DNA of 64,000 nucleotides from Mucilaginibacter sp. SJ (GCF_028993635.1 NZ_CP118631.1:5394001-5458000), one strand, 5' to 3'; positions 35,728-45,299 are shown, counted from the stretch's first letter. A program made the numbers and translations. Notes: a model not told the origin generated them from the letters alone.

Positions 35728-36588
35728 ATGAAAAAGTTAAAAACGGTATTTAACCAGGTAAAATCTCTTAATGGCGCCGAAGCGCCTGGTATGGTTAACT
35801 TGCTATGGCAATTGATCTGTTATTCGCCTAAAATGCCGGTCCGCCTGCAGCAGCAACTTTTGCTTGATGAAGCCAAAGCATTTACGCTTGAAGTAGACGA
35901 TCCTCATTTTGCCAAATCTACTTTAAAGTTCAATGGGTTTACCTGGGGAAAGGGGAAACGCAAAATACTTATCACCCACGGCTGGGGCTCAAAAGCCGCC
36001 GACTTTGCCGAGCTTATCACGGCTTTAAAAAACATTAATGATGTGCAGGTAATAGCTTTTGATGCACCGGGTAATGGCAGCTCGGAGGGGGAGCTGTCAA
36101 ACCTCCTGCTCTTTGCTAAAGCTGCAACAGCGGTAATCAAAACCTTTGGCACACCCGATGTGCTCATTGGTCACTCGTTAGGTGCAATGGCCAATGCCAT
36201 CGCTATTAAGGAAACGGCTATTCAGCCTGCCTTGCTCATCAGCATTGCCCCGTTGATTAATCTGAAAGAGAATTTTATAGCCAGCCTGAACGCGGCCGAA
36301 GTAGCCCCGGGTTTACAGGATCAATTCTTTACTGATTTTGAGGCACTGTTTGATATGGAGGCTTCGGATTTTACACTTCATAATTTATATCCTGCCGGCC
36401 TGGTCGGGAGGCATTGGTTAGCTTATGACCCTGAAGATAAGGTTGCACCCTTCGCATTTCTGGAAAACTTCCTTGTCACTCATCCCGAAGTTGAAACTAA
36501 AGTATATCAGGGCCTTGGTCATGAGCGAATCATTAAAGATGAACTTGTGATATCAGATCTCGTTAGCCTGATAGCTTATTTTACATAA
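35728..36588 (+). CDS. Alpha/beta hydrolase
   Basis: A 286-residue cytoplasmic alpha/beta hydrolase. It shows ILITHGWGSKAADF (oxyanion region, about 75-88), VIAFDAPGNGSSEG (about 109-122), the nucleophile elbow IGHSLGAMA (about 146-154) and GLGHERIIKD with the catalytic His near the end. Substrate cannot be predicted. Single gene, convergent with the deacetylase. Confidence 0.88.
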   Translation: MKKLKTVFNQVKSLNGAEAPGMVNLLWQLICYSPKMPVRLQQQLLLDEAKAFTLEVDDPHFAKSTLKFNGFTWGKGKRKILITHGWGSKAADFAELITALKNINDVQVIAFDAPGNGSSEGELSNLLLFAKAATAVIKTFGTPDVLIGHSLGAMANAIAIKETAIQPALLISIAPLINLKENFIASLNAAEVAPGLQDQFFTDFEALFDMEASDFTLHNLYPAGLVGRHWLAYDPEDKVAPFAFLENFLVTHPEVETKVYQGLGHERIIKDELVISDLVSLIAYFT

Positions 36589-36624
36589 AATGCTTTAAGC
36601 CTTCTGCTTTTAGCTTTTATAAAA

Positions 36625-37404
36625 CTATTTGGCTGCCATCACCTCATCCATGGCTTTCATAAAAGTTGTCACTTCAATTTCGTTTCGGTGTGCCTTTAAA
36701 TATGCTAACAGCTTCCTGTGCGCATCTGCGGGCGTAACCAAATAATCGCCGCCTACACCGTGAAACATGAAGATGCCCAGTCCGCCACTTTGTTGTACTT
36801 TCTTTACAAAATCTATCAGGGCATCGCCGGTTACCGGGTTGCCTGTTACGCCCCATGAGGGCACTTTTAACGGGTCGAGGTTTTTAAAATCAGTGATCAC
36901 AGCATCCGGTCCGCCGCCTATACGGGCGTATTTTGCGAGGCCTGCTTTACGCAGGGTATCAACATAGTTCACGCCGCCAACTTCAAGTTCAGTGCAGGGG
37001 TAGGCATAAGTGCGGCCCCCTGTTTTAGCATCAAGGGCAAAAAGCAGGGTGTTCATTTCCTTTATTTCGCGCACCATGATATATGGGGTATAGTTGGCCG
37101 AATTGTCGGCAGGATTAGTTTTTACATTTAGCAGGCAGGGATGGTATAAAGTATGGTTAGCCAGTTCGTAACCTTTTTTACCCGCCTCGCGCCAGCGGGG
37201 TAACGAAGCTTCGGTCATGTTTCCGGTTAAAAAAAAGGTGGCGGTAAGATGTGCCGAATCGAGCTGAGGAATAGCTGTGTTTAGCTGCGAAGTTAGCCCG
37301 TCATCATATGTAAGCACAATGATGGCTTTTTTGCGTTTGGTTTGCTGCGCGTTGGCAACAAATAAAAAGTTGAGCAATAACAGAAACAGTGCTAATTTTT
37401 TCAT
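36625..37404 (-). CDS. Polysaccharide deacetylase-family protein
   Basis: A 259-residue exported NodB-domain protein (signal peptide about 1-19, ANAQ). Motifs: IVLTYDDGLTSQL (29-41, metal-binding Asp pair), TATFFLTGN and GYELANHTLYHPC with metal-binding His. A later FMFHGVGGDY supplies the second catalytic region. It would deacetylate an N-acetylglycan or related carbohydrate in the envelope. It sits on the minus strand after the rhamnose operon terminator, so it is a separate unit. Confidence 0.88.
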   Translation of the reverse strand: MKKLALFLLLLNFLFVANAQQTKRKKAIIVLTYDDGLTSQLNTAIPQLDSAHLTATFFLTGNMTEASLPRWREAGKKGYELANHTLYHPCLLNVKTNPADNSANYTPYIMVREIKEMNTLLFALDAKTGGRTYAYPCTELEVGGVNYVDTLRKAGLAKYARIGGGPDAVITDFKNLDPLKVPSWGVTGNPVTGDALIDFVKKVQQSGGLGIFMFHGVGGDYLVTPADAHRKLLAYLKAHRNEIEVTTFMKAMDEVMAAK

Positions 37405-37441
37405 GACGAGGGCCTTGGATTAATTGGCCTAAAATAAAAAA

Positions 37442-37461
37442 ATCCGGTTGGATAACCGGAT
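37442..37461 (-). terminator. Terminator of the rhamnose operon
   Basis: An 8-bp perfect stem ATCCGGTT/AACCGGAT with a 4-base loop and T7 on the minus strand, just after the stop of the kinase gene. Confidence 0.85.
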
Positions 37462-37473
37462 CTCTTCATAATT

Positions 37474-38862
37474 TTAATATACTTCGCTCTGCACCCCCGA
37501 ATAATATTTCAGTTCAATCAGGTCATGCGGCAGTGTTTTGGTATTCCAGGCATGATGGATAGCTAATGCCGTACCTACGGCAGTTGCCTGTGCCATCGAC
37601 GCGGCGTATACTTCCAAATGAGGGAAGGCCAGCGCCAGCAGGTGCATGAAAACGCTGTTTTTACTAAAGCCGCCATCTACAAAAACGCGCTTTACTGTAC
37701 AGCCGTTTAAAACATAATTGGTTGATATGGTTTGCTGGGCAACAATATCAATCATAAGTTGGTGGTAAGCTTCAACATCATCAGCAAAACTGTTTAAGTC
37801 GCGTTGCTCAAATGCCGATTTCTGTAACTGGCCTTCATTTTCATTTGCCTGTAATGACGGCTGATTATTTAACCGGGCTGCAATTGCAGGATCATAATTT
37901 ATGGTACGATACCTGATCTCGTCCTGGTTAAAGTGAGCGGCTATTCTTTTTACCTGCTGCTCATATTCATAACCCGTAAACAAGCGTGAGGCTTTCACCG
38001 GGCTGCCTTTATATTGCAGGTAGTTAAGACAATCATGCTTCAGCTCATCAGCTGTAAGCGGTGTTTGGTTAAAAGGGTTCAGGCTGATTGACCAGGTACC
38101 CGTAGAGATCAGCACAAAGGGCATATTAAAGCTCACGAGGTAAGGGATCAGCGCTGCCGAACTATCGTGCAACCCAATACCAACCTTATAAGTGCTGCCC
38201 GGAAACTCGGCGGGAAGCACACTATCCGCGGGATGCAGCGGAGCCATTTTGGATAGAATCTCTTCAGCATTAAGCCAGTTGTGATAGGTGTTCTTGGCAA
38301 AATCCCAAAGGGCGGTATGGCAGCCGATACTGGTTAAGTCGCTCACCATTTGCCCGCTGATAAGATAGCTCATATACTGGGGTAGGTGTAAGGCATACTT
38401 TATCCGCTTAAACACTTCGGGCTGTTGATATTTAAGCCTGTATAACTGCAATCCCGAATTAAGGTTGCCCAAAACCGGCGAGGCGGTCTCTAAAGCAAAC
38501 CTGGCTTCGTCGCCATAGTTTTCATAAAACTGCCTGCCCAGTTCAGGCGGATATGGCTTAAGGTAATTATACAGTGGGGTAAGCGGCTTGCCGTGTTCAT
38601 CAACATAAACAAAGCTGGCGCCATAAGTTGAAAAGTTGACCGCTTTAAGATCAAACTCCTTATGCTTAAAAATTTCGCGCAATGAATCAAACACCGATAA
38701 CCTAAGGCTGTCGAGGTTTTCACATGCGTCGCCATCTTCATCGTGGGTTTCCAGGAAGCGGGCTGTCCGTTCAAAAACTATCTTGTAGTTCTCATCGAAC
38801 AGGAACAGCTTCTTGTTGGTTTTACCCACATCAAAAACGGCTATAACAGGTATCGGCTCCAT
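37474..38862 (-). CDS. rhaB: L-rhamnulokinase-type FGGY sugar kinase
   Basis: A 462-residue FGGY-family kinase with the N-terminal phosphate-binding strand AVFDVGKTNKKLFLFD (about 9-24), GIGLHDSSAALIP (about 239), STGTWSISLNPF (about 264) and VFVDGGFSKNSVF near the C-terminus. Between rhaI and the operon end it would phosphorylate L-rhamnulose. An upstream extension overlaps the isomerase gene; the ATG at 38862 lies four bases after the isomerase stop. It is the last gene of the rhamnose operon. Confidence 0.88.
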   Translation of the reverse strand: MEPIPVIAVFDVGKTNKKLFLFDENYKIVFERTARFLETHDEDGDACENLDSLRLSVFDSLREIFKHKEFDLKAVNFSTYGASFVYVDEHGKPLTPLYNYLKPYPPELGRQFYENYGDEARFALETASPVLGNLNSGLQLYRLKYQQPEVFKRIKYALHLPQYMSYLISGQMVSDLTSIGCHTALWDFAKNTYHNWLNAEEILSKMAPLHPADSVLPAEFPGSTYKVGIGLHDSSAALIPYLVSFNMPFVLISTGTWSISLNPFNQTPLTADELKHDCLNYLQYKGSPVKASRLFTGYEYEQQVKRIAAHFNQDEIRYRTINYDPAIAARLNNQPSLQANENEGQLQKSAFEQRDLNSFADDVEAYHQLMIDIVAQQTISTNYVLNGCTVKRVFVDGGFSKNSVFMHLLALAFPHLEVYAASMAQATAVGTALAIHHAWNTKTLPHDLIELKYYSGVQSEVY

Positions 38863-38866
38863 AGGC

Positions 38867-40141
38867 TTACAATCCGGTTGATACTGCTTTTGCCCCTCGT
38901 TCGCCAATAAGTTGCTGCCTGATGCTTTGCTGCCTGTAAACTGCCAGCGGGTTCAGCGCGCCGCCTGCTCTCAAGCGTGCTTCGGCCAATAACGAACGAA
39001 CGTCGGTGCGGTAAGCCTGCTGCAATATTTCCTGGGCAAGTACTACATCGTTATCCTGTTGTGCCTGTACCAGTGCAGGGGTATCTACTAAAAGAGCTTG
39101 CGCATATGCTATTTTAATGGCTTCTACTGATTGTAACAGGTCCTCAATCGGATCTTTTACATTGTGCGAAGCATCGATCATCCAGCCAATGGATGTAGCG
39201 TGTGTCATGCCGCGGGCGTCCATACCTTCAACCAGTTCGTTAAAGATCAGGAACAACTGGTATGGGTTGATGCTGCCTACGGTAAGGTCGTCATCACCAT
39301 ATTTTGAATCGTTAAAGTGAAAACCGGCCAGCTTGCCTTCCATCAGCAGTAATGAAACTATCTGCTCAATGTTTACCCCCTGTAAGTGATGACCAAGGTC
39401 AACTAATGTCTGCGCTTTTTGGCCCAGTTTTGATGATAGCAGGTAAGATTGACCCCAATCGCCAATAGTAGTTGAGTAGAAGTTAGGCTCATAAGGCTTA
39501 TACTCAACCCAAACTTTCCAGTCATCGGGCAGGGCCTCATAAATTTCCTGTAAGCTTTCTAAAGTGCGTTCAAACGCGCCGCGCATGTTCAATTGACCGG
39601 GGAAGTTTGATCCGTCCGATAGCCAAACTGACAATGCTTTTGAATCAAGCTCAATGCCGTATTTGATCACCTCGATATTGTGGGCAATAGCTTGTTTGCG
39701 TACCGCTTTATCTACATGGTGCAATGAGCCAAATTTGTAGCTCAATTCCTGATTAGGCTGATCCTGGAAGGTATTGGAGTTAACCGCGTCAAAATGCAAA
39801 CCCAATTGTGCCGCATGGGCTTTGATAGCAGAGGCATTGGATGGGATATCCCAGGGAATGTGCAGCGAAATAGAGTTGCTGCTACGGTTAAGTGCATGGA
39901 TCAAGCCCACGTCTTCAATTTTTTCTTCCAGGCTGCGCGGCTCACCACCGCCCGAAAACCTGCCGAAACGGGTGCCGCCCGTACCTAAAGCCCAGCTTGG
40001 AATAGCAATATTAAAATCAATCAGTTTTTGCAGGATGGTATCCAGATTTTTCACATCACCGGCAACAAAATCAAACTTGCGCTGATGATCTTTCAGTTGT
40101 TGATGATTGGCTTCATCAATTTTATATTTTTCTAACTGCAT
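38867..40141 (-). CDS. rhaI: L-rhamnose isomerase (RhaI type)
   Basis: A 424-residue TIM-barrel sugar isomerase of the RhaI type found in Pseudomonas, rhizobia and Bacteroidota (distinct from E. coli RhaA). It starts IPSWALGTGGTRFGRF (47-62); the metal site is in EYKPYEPNFYST (about 217-228), TLVDLGHHLQG (about 251-261) and AGFHFNDSKYGDDDL (about 277-291). It converts L-rhamnose to L-rhamnulose. A gap of 179 bases with repeats and a perfect palindrome separates it from the upstream aldolase gene. Confidence 0.9.
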   Translation of the reverse strand: MQLEKYKIDEANHQQLKDHQRKFDFVAGDVKNLDTILQKLIDFNIAIPSWALGTGGTRFGRFSGGGEPRSLEEKIEDVGLIHALNRSSNSISLHIPWDIPSNASAIKAHAAQLGLHFDAVNSNTFQDQPNQELSYKFGSLHHVDKAVRKQAIAHNIEVIKYGIELDSKALSVWLSDGSNFPGQLNMRGAFERTLESLQEIYEALPDDWKVWVEYKPYEPNFYSTTIGDWGQSYLLSSKLGQKAQTLVDLGHHLQGVNIEQIVSLLLMEGKLAGFHFNDSKYGDDDLTVGSINPYQLFLIFNELVEGMDARGMTHATSIGWMIDASHNVKDPIEDLLQSVEAIKIAYAQALLVDTPALVQAQQDNDVVLAQEILQQAYRTDVRSLLAEARLRAGGALNPLAVYRQQSIRQQLIGERGAKAVSTGL

Positions 40142-40155
40142 AATTGGTATTGGTT

Positions 40156-40318
40156 AACCCCTCCCAACCCTCCCCAAAGGGAGGGCTTTTAATTTTGAAA
40201 GTCGTCTTCGGGGAGGGTTTTAGAGCGACTTTATTCTTTTTTCGTTACAAGTTCAAGCGCTTGCGCTTGAACTTGTATTAATCTTAAAAGTCTCCCCTTG
40301 GGGGAGATTTAGAGGGGT
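40156..40318. repeat. Repeats within the rhamnose operon
   Basis: An ACCCCTCCCAACCC...GGGAGGGCTTTT repeat (40156-40190) and a TCTCCCC/GGGGAGA repeat (40288-40318) flank a separate perfect palindrome at 40247-40276. Confidence 0.75.
40247..40276. promoter_or_regulatory. Perfect 30-bp palindrome between rhaI and the aldolase gene
   Basis: Arms ACAAGTTCAAGCGC and GCGCTTGAACTTGT are perfect over 14 bases with a TT centre. No T-tract follows on either strand, so it is not a standard terminator. It could be an mRNA-processing or stabilising hairpin that sets expression of rhaI and rhaB, an operator, or a lone palindromic repeat. Confidence 0.5.
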
Positions 40319-40320
40319 GA

Positions 40321-42441
40321 CTACCGCACAAACGCCATAGCCACGCCGCCATCAACATTCAACACGTTACCGGTTGATTTGTTGAGCAAGCCGCCGGTAA
40401 AGGCGAAGCAGGCATTAGCAATATCGGCAGGTAGTATTACCTCGTTCAATAATGTGCGTTTTGCATAGTAAGCAGGCAGTTCATCCACGGTAACGCCGTA
40501 AGCTTTAGCACGGCCTTCGGCCCATCCGCCGGCCCAAATGTTGCTGTCGCTGATTACGGCATCAGGGTTAACCACGTTCACGCGGATTTTATCGGTGCCA
40601 AGCTCGGCCGCGTTTAACCTGCTCAGGTGTAACTGGGCAGATTTTGCCGAGCCGTAACCGGCGTTGTTCGGTCCGCTCACTAAGGCGTTTTTGCTTACAA
40701 TGTTGATAATGTCGCCGCCAATGTCTTGTTTTTTCATCACAGCAACTGCCGCCTGTGTAATGAAGAACTGGCCTTTAACCAATACGTCATACAATAAATC
40801 CCAGTCTTTTTCGGTATGATCGGCAATTGATTTAGAGATGGATAAGCCGGCATTGTTGACCACGATATCCAAGCCGCCAAAGGCTAAAGCAGCAATTTCA
40901 AGTGCTTCGTTGATCTGATCGGCTTTGGTTACGTCAAGTACGGCTGTGGTGTATGAATCTTTACCGTATTGTTTTTTGAACTCTTCACCTGCACCTTCCA
41001 AACGCTCGGCGTTCATGTCATTTAAAATAACTACAGCACCCTCGTCGACAAATTTTTTAGCGATAGCTTTACCTATGCCGCCTGCGCTGCCGGTGATCAG
41101 GGCAATTTTACCTGATAAGGCTTTTGGCTTAGGCATACGCTGTAGTTTGGCTTCTTCCAATAACCAGTACTCAATATCAAACGCTTCCTGGCGTGGGAGG
41201 GAAGTATATTCTGAGATAGCCTCAGCACCTTTCATTACATTGATAGCATTGGTATAAAACTCGGCAGCTACGCGGGCTGTTTGTTTATCTTTCGAGAAAG
41301 AGAACAAGCCTACGCCCGGATACAGGATGATAACCGGGTTGGTATCCCTGATAGCCGGGCTGTTATCATGTTTGCAGGTGTTGTAATAGTCGGTATACAT
41401 TTGGCGGTAAGCCTCAAAGGCAGGAGCCAAACGTGCTTTTAACGCGGTAACATCGCTCAGGTCTTCGCCCGGTGCAAGGTCAAGCACCAGCGGACTGATC
41501 TTAGTGCGAAGGAAATGATCCGGGCAACTGGTACCCAAAGGAGCCAAACGGTCAAGATCATTGGAGTTAATAAATTCCAGTACGCGGGCATCATCTGTAA
41601 AATGGCCAACCATGTGCCTGTAGCTTGAGCAAAAGCCACGCAATACAGGTGCAAGAGCAGCCGCCTGTTTTTTACGGCCGGTTTCGTCCAGGCTTTCCAC
41701 TTTTTGGCCGCCGAAAACAGGGCCTTTTTTTCCGTAGTTTTCTTCCAGGTATTTAGCACAGCGCTCAATAACCTCAAGCGTGTTCATGTAGCTTTCGTAA
41801 GCTGTATCACCCCAGGTAAATAAACCGTGCGAGCCCAGCATAATACCGCGGATGCCAGGATTTTCATCCAAACATTGTTTTAATTGCAGGCCGAGCTCAA
41901 AGCCTGGTTTTTTCCATTCAACCCAGCCGATGGTACCGTTAAAAAGCTCCTGTGTTATTTTTTTACCATCTTTTGCTGCCGCGATGGCGATGGCAGCATC
42001 CGGGTGCAGGTGATCAATGTGTTTAAAGGGCAGGAAGCCGTGAAGCGGTGTATCAATAGATGGTGCTTTCGAGTTAAGATCGTAGATGCAGTGGTTAAAT
42101 AACTCAACCATTTCATCTTCAAACTCAACCCCACGATAGATGTTTTTGAGGCTGCGAAGTCGATCAACATACAGGGCAGCCAAGCCGCTCTTTTTCAGCG
42201 TACCAATGTCACCGCCCGAGCCTTTGATCCACATTACCTCAACATCATTGCCGGTAAGCGGATCTTTACTCATCAACTTGCATGATGTGTTGCCGCCCCC
42301 ATAGTTGGTAAGGCGCAGATCGGCACCCAACAGGTTGGAGCGGTATATGAGCAGGGCTACTTCATCGCCCGCCAGTTCGGCGGCTTTTGCTTCATCCCAC
42401 AAATAGCTTACGTGTTTAAATTCAGTTGTTTTCGACGACAT
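40321..42441 (-). CDS. rhaEW: Bifunctional rhamnulose-1-phosphate aldolase/lactaldehyde dehydrogenase
   Basis: A 706-residue fusion. Residues about 20-260 form a class II aldolase domain with the zinc-type HIDHLHP (141-147) and MLGSHGLFTW (201-210). Residues about 440-706 form an SDR domain with TGSAGGIG (450-457), NNAG and YGSAKS. It splits L-rhamnulose-1-phosphate to dihydroxyacetone phosphate and L-lactaldehyde, then oxidises the lactaldehyde to L-lactate. The TTG at 42450 is in frame, but the ATG at 42441 is the natural start. It lies 52 bases after rhaT in the same operon. Confidence 0.92.
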   Translation of the reverse strand: MSSKTTEFKHVSYLWDEAKAAELAGDEVALLIYRSNLLGADLRLTNYGGGNTSCKLMSKDPLTGNDVEVMWIKGSGGDIGTLKKSGLAALYVDRLRSLKNIYRGVEFEDEMVELFNHCIYDLNSKAPSIDTPLHGFLPFKHIDHLHPDAAIAIAAAKDGKKITQELFNGTIGWVEWKKPGFELGLQLKQCLDENPGIRGIMLGSHGLFTWGDTAYESYMNTLEVIERCAKYLEENYGKKGPVFGGQKVESLDETGRKKQAAALAPVLRGFCSSYRHMVGHFTDDARVLEFINSNDLDRLAPLGTSCPDHFLRTKISPLVLDLAPGEDLSDVTALKARLAPAFEAYRQMYTDYYNTCKHDNSPAIRDTNPVIILYPGVGLFSFSKDKQTARVAAEFYTNAINVMKGAEAISEYTSLPRQEAFDIEYWLLEEAKLQRMPKPKALSGKIALITGSAGGIGKAIAKKFVDEGAVVILNDMNAERLEGAGEEFKKQYGKDSYTTAVLDVTKADQINEALEIAALAFGGLDIVVNNAGLSISKSIADHTEKDWDLLYDVLVKGQFFITQAAVAVMKKQDIGGDIINIVSKNALVSGPNNAGYGSAKSAQLHLSRLNAAELGTDKIRVNVVNPDAVISDSNIWAGGWAEGRAKAYGVTVDELPAYYAKRTLLNEVILPADIANACFAFTGGLLNKSTGNVLNVDGGVAMAFVR

Positions 42442-42493
42442 ATATTTCAATTAGTGAATTAGCGAATTATTGATTTAGTGAATTATGTTTTTG

Positions 42494-43573
42494 TTATTTA
42501 ATTGAATTTCCGTAGCCTACAACCAGCACCGATATTACAATTACTGCTATACCGGTTATTACCGTTGCGAATGCTTTTTTACTTACGCCTTTCCACTCTT
42601 TAAGTACCAGGCCCCACGTATTAGCTATCAGGATAATGAATGCCATGTGCAGGATCCAGGAGCTGGCGCCATTACCCATTTTGCTTTCGCCCATACCGTA
42701 AAAAAAGAACTGTAAAAACCAGGTTGTACCGGCCAGTGCCGCAAACAGGTAGTTTTTAAGCAGGGGTGTTTTTTTATCGGTATAATTATCAAACGTTTTA
42801 TTGCGTGCGTTTAGCACCATACACCATATAAAGTTAGTGGTTAAGCCGCCCCATAGTATAATAATGTAGGTTACATTGTTTGAAAACAGGAAGTTACCTT
42901 GGCCCGGATGTGCCGCCTGCCAGATCTGGTTAGCGGTATCGGCCATTGGTTTCCCGGCTTCAATACCGAAGTTGAAACAAGCGCTCAGGATCCCCGAAAC
43001 TACCGCCACCAGTATACCTAAACCAAAGCGGTAATCCTTATTCTCCTGGGCTATGGTTTTATCGGCCGAGAGTTCTTTCTCTTTCATCATACCTGCTTTA
43101 CCGCATATAATAATGCCCACTACACAAAGCACAATGCCCAATAAAACCATCTGCCCCCATTCGCTGTGCAGCATCAGCGTAAAAGTATCTTTCCCTTCTT
43201 TCGGGAAAAGGTCATAATACACCGATGGAATTATCGATCCAAAAACCGAGCATAAGCCCAGTATAATGGTGCTACCCAGCGATACTCCTAAGTAGCGTAC
43301 CCCTAATCCGTATGTTAAACCGCCAATGCCCCACAGCAGTCCCATAAGGTACGTCCAGCCAAGGGTAGCGGTATCTGTATGACTTATAATATCGGCAAAG
43401 CCGGGGATAGTAAGCCATGCTGCCAGCGGTGGTACAATGAGCCATGAAAAAATACCGCCTACTATCCAGTAGCTTTCCCAGGCCCAGCCTTTTATTTTTT
43501 TGTAGGGGATGTAAAAGCTCCCCGAAGCAAAGCCACCGATAAAATGGAAGATGACGCCTAAAATTACTTGCAT
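42494..43573 (-). CDS. rhaT: L-rhamnose/proton symporter RhaT
   Basis: A 359-residue transporter with ten membrane segments and motifs of E. coli RhaT: FHFIGGFASGSFYIPYKKIKGWAWESYW near the N-terminus (split at about residues 9-36), GLLWGIGGLTYGLGVRYLGVSLG (about 88-110), FLQFFFYGMG and SWILHMAFIILIANTWGLVLKEW. It imports L-rhamnose with a proton. The ATG at 43573 matches the RhaT start; the upstream extension is not coding. It is the first gene of the rhamnose operon, so the promoter should lie between 43574 and 43660. Confidence 0.93.
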   Translation of the reverse strand: MQVILGVIFHFIGGFASGSFYIPYKKIKGWAWESYWIVGGIFSWLIVPPLAAWLTIPGFADIISHTDTATLGWTYLMGLLWGIGGLTYGLGVRYLGVSLGSTIILGLCSVFGSIIPSVYYDLFPKEGKDTFTLMLHSEWGQMVLLGIVLCVVGIIICGKAGMMKEKELSADKTIAQENKDYRFGLGILVAVVSGILSACFNFGIEAGKPMADTANQIWQAAHPGQGNFLFSNNVTYIIILWGGLTTNFIWCMVLNARNKTFDNYTDKKTPLLKNYLFAALAGTTWFLQFFFYGMGESKMGNGASSWILHMAFIILIANTWGLVLKEWKGVSKKAFATVITGIAVIVISVLVVGYGNSIK

Positions 43574-43662
43574 ATTCTCTGATTGGTTTATATTGGTAAG
43601 GCTAATGTAGATAATATATATTCTTGAACTGTCCTTTGCTGTCATGGATATGACTGTTTGAG

Positions 43663-43764
43663 TTGTCTGAATCAGAATTTACAGAATTCTTGAATTAACA
43701 GAATACTCTATAGAGGTTTCCTATTCTGAAAATCTTTTAATTCTGTAAATTCTGATTCAGACAA
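43663..43764. repeat. 26-bp perfect inverted repeat
   Basis: Arms at 43663-43688 and 43739-43764 (TTGTCTGAATCAG...CAGAATT) are perfectly complementary across a 50-base centre. It lies in the divergent intergenic region between rhaT and gntK. Confidence 0.85.
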
Positions 43765-43805
43765 TCCCGGTTCTGTTTATTATTTTGGCAATCAAATACA
43801 TCTCC

Positions 43806-45299
43806 ATGCAGGCATATATTTTAGGCATTGATATTGGCACCGGCAGTACAAAGGCCGTAGCGGTAAGTTTAACGGGCGAACCATTAGGTACAGTATCCAA
43901 TCATTATCTCATTAATAGCCCCGAGCCCGGTTACAGCGAACAGGACCCGCAGTTGATTTGGGATGCTTTTGTAAAATGCGTTGCGGGTATTACTGCCAAA
44001 TTGGGCGTCGCCCCGCAGGCCGTGAGCCTGAGCAGCGCTATGCATAGTATTATTCCGGTTGATGAGCATGGCGAAGCGCTGCTGCCTATGATGACCTGGG
44101 CAGATGCGCGGAGCGAGAGCATCGCGCAGGCATTGCGTGCAACGGAAAAAGGTGAACGCCTTTATCATAACTGCGGCACAGCGATCCATGCCATGTCGCC
44201 CTTAAATAAGTTGCTGTGGCTGCGTGATAATCAAAGTAAGATCTTTGAAGCCGCCCATAAATTCATTTCGATAAAGGAGTTTATCTGGTTCAGGCTTTTT
44301 GGTGTTTTTGAGGTTGATTATTCCATTGCGTCGGCTGCAGGATTGTTTAATATTGTAACCAAAGAATGGAATGATGAGGCTCTTACACTCACCGGTATTA
44401 CTGCTTCAAAATTATCAACCCCAGTTAATACCACTTATTACCGTAACAATATCAGGCCTGAAGTAGCTGCATTAACCGGGATAAATGCCGATACCCCGTT
44501 TGTTATAGGGGCAAGTGATGGGGCATGTGCTAATTTAGGCAGCCACACTACCGGCCCGGATGTAGCGGCGCTTACTATAGGCACCAGCGGCGCGGTGCGC
44601 ATTACCAGCCCGAAGCCGGTTTACAATTACGAAGCCATGGTTTTTAATTACCTGCTTGATGAGCAAACTTATGTATGCGGCGGAGCGGTGAATAACGGAG
44701 GTATAGCGGTAAACTGGCTGCTCAAGAACTTTTTGCAAAAGGATAACCTTACCATTGCTGATTATGACGCTTTGTTTAATGAGATAGCAACCATACCTGC
44801 CGGCAGCAACGGACTTATATTTTTACCCTACCTGTACGGCGAACGCGCTCCGCTTTGGGATACCAAAGCCAGCGGTACTTTTTTTAATATCAAGCCGGCC
44901 CATACGCGGTCGCACTTTTTACGTGCGGGGCTTGAAGGTATTTGCTTTGCACTGAATGATGTGCTTAAAACATTGGAAGATGCATCGGGCGGGATTACAC
45001 AAGTTAATATTAGTGGTGGTTTTACCAGCTCGGCAGTATGGACACAGGTACTGGCAGATATCACCGGGAAAAGGCTCGCAGTGCTTCAGTCTGAAGATTC
45101 ATCAGCGCTCGGCGCTATTTATCTCGCTGCACGGGTATTATATCCTGAAAGTTATGGCATGCTTACCCGTGTTGAACAGCAGGATTTTATCGAACCAAAT
45201 ACTAAAAATCATGAGGTTTATAGCGGGATGTTCCCTGTGTTTAAAAAACTGTACGGTGATTTAAAGGACAGCATGCATTTGGTGGATGGATGGGAGTAA
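43806..45299 (+). CDS. gntK: Gluconokinase-type FGGY kinase
   Basis: A 497-residue FGGY kinase with the GntK-like start ILGIDIGTGSTKAVAVSLTG, SSAMHSIIPVDEHG, MTWADARS, the GIGA-type motif FVIGASDGACANLGSH, TIGTSGAVRI and the C-terminal FGGY-like region NISGGFTSSAVWTQVLADITGKRL. It would phosphorylate D-gluconate or a related acid. The ATG at 43806 follows GIDIG spacing; the TTG extension at 43785 was rejected. It is divergent from rhaT and ends 19 bases from the convergent membrane gene. Confidence 0.85.
   Translation: MQAYILGIDIGTGSTKAVAVSLTGEPLGTVSNHYLINSPEPGYSEQDPQLIWDAFVKCVAGITAKLGVAPQAVSLSSAMHSIIPVDEHGEALLPMMTWADARSESIAQALRATEKGERLYHNCGTAIHAMSPLNKLLWLRDNQSKIFEAAHKFISIKEFIWFRLFGVFEVDYSIASAAGLFNIVTKEWNDEALTLTGITASKLSTPVNTTYYRNNIRPEVAALTGINADTPFVIGASDGACANLGSHTTGPDVAALTIGTSGAVRITSPKPVYNYEAMVFNYLLDEQTYVCGGAVNNGGIAVNWLLKNFLQKDNLTIADYDALFNEIATIPAGSNGLIFLPYLYGERAPLWDTKASGTFFNIKPAHTRSHFLRAGLEGICFALNDVLKTLEDASGGITQVNISGGFTSSAVWTQVLADITGKRLAVLQSEDSSALGAIYLAARVLYPESYGMLTRVEQQDFIEPNTKNHEVYSGMFPVFKKLYGDLKDSMHLVDGWE

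Noticed and set aside
37405-37473. Co-transcription of the polysaccharide deacetylase with the rhamnose operon
   Set aside because: A strong minus-strand terminator lies at 37442-37461 between them.
40247-40276. Terminator between aldolase and rhaI
   Set aside because: Perfect palindrome but no T-tract on either strand; would also cut the operon.
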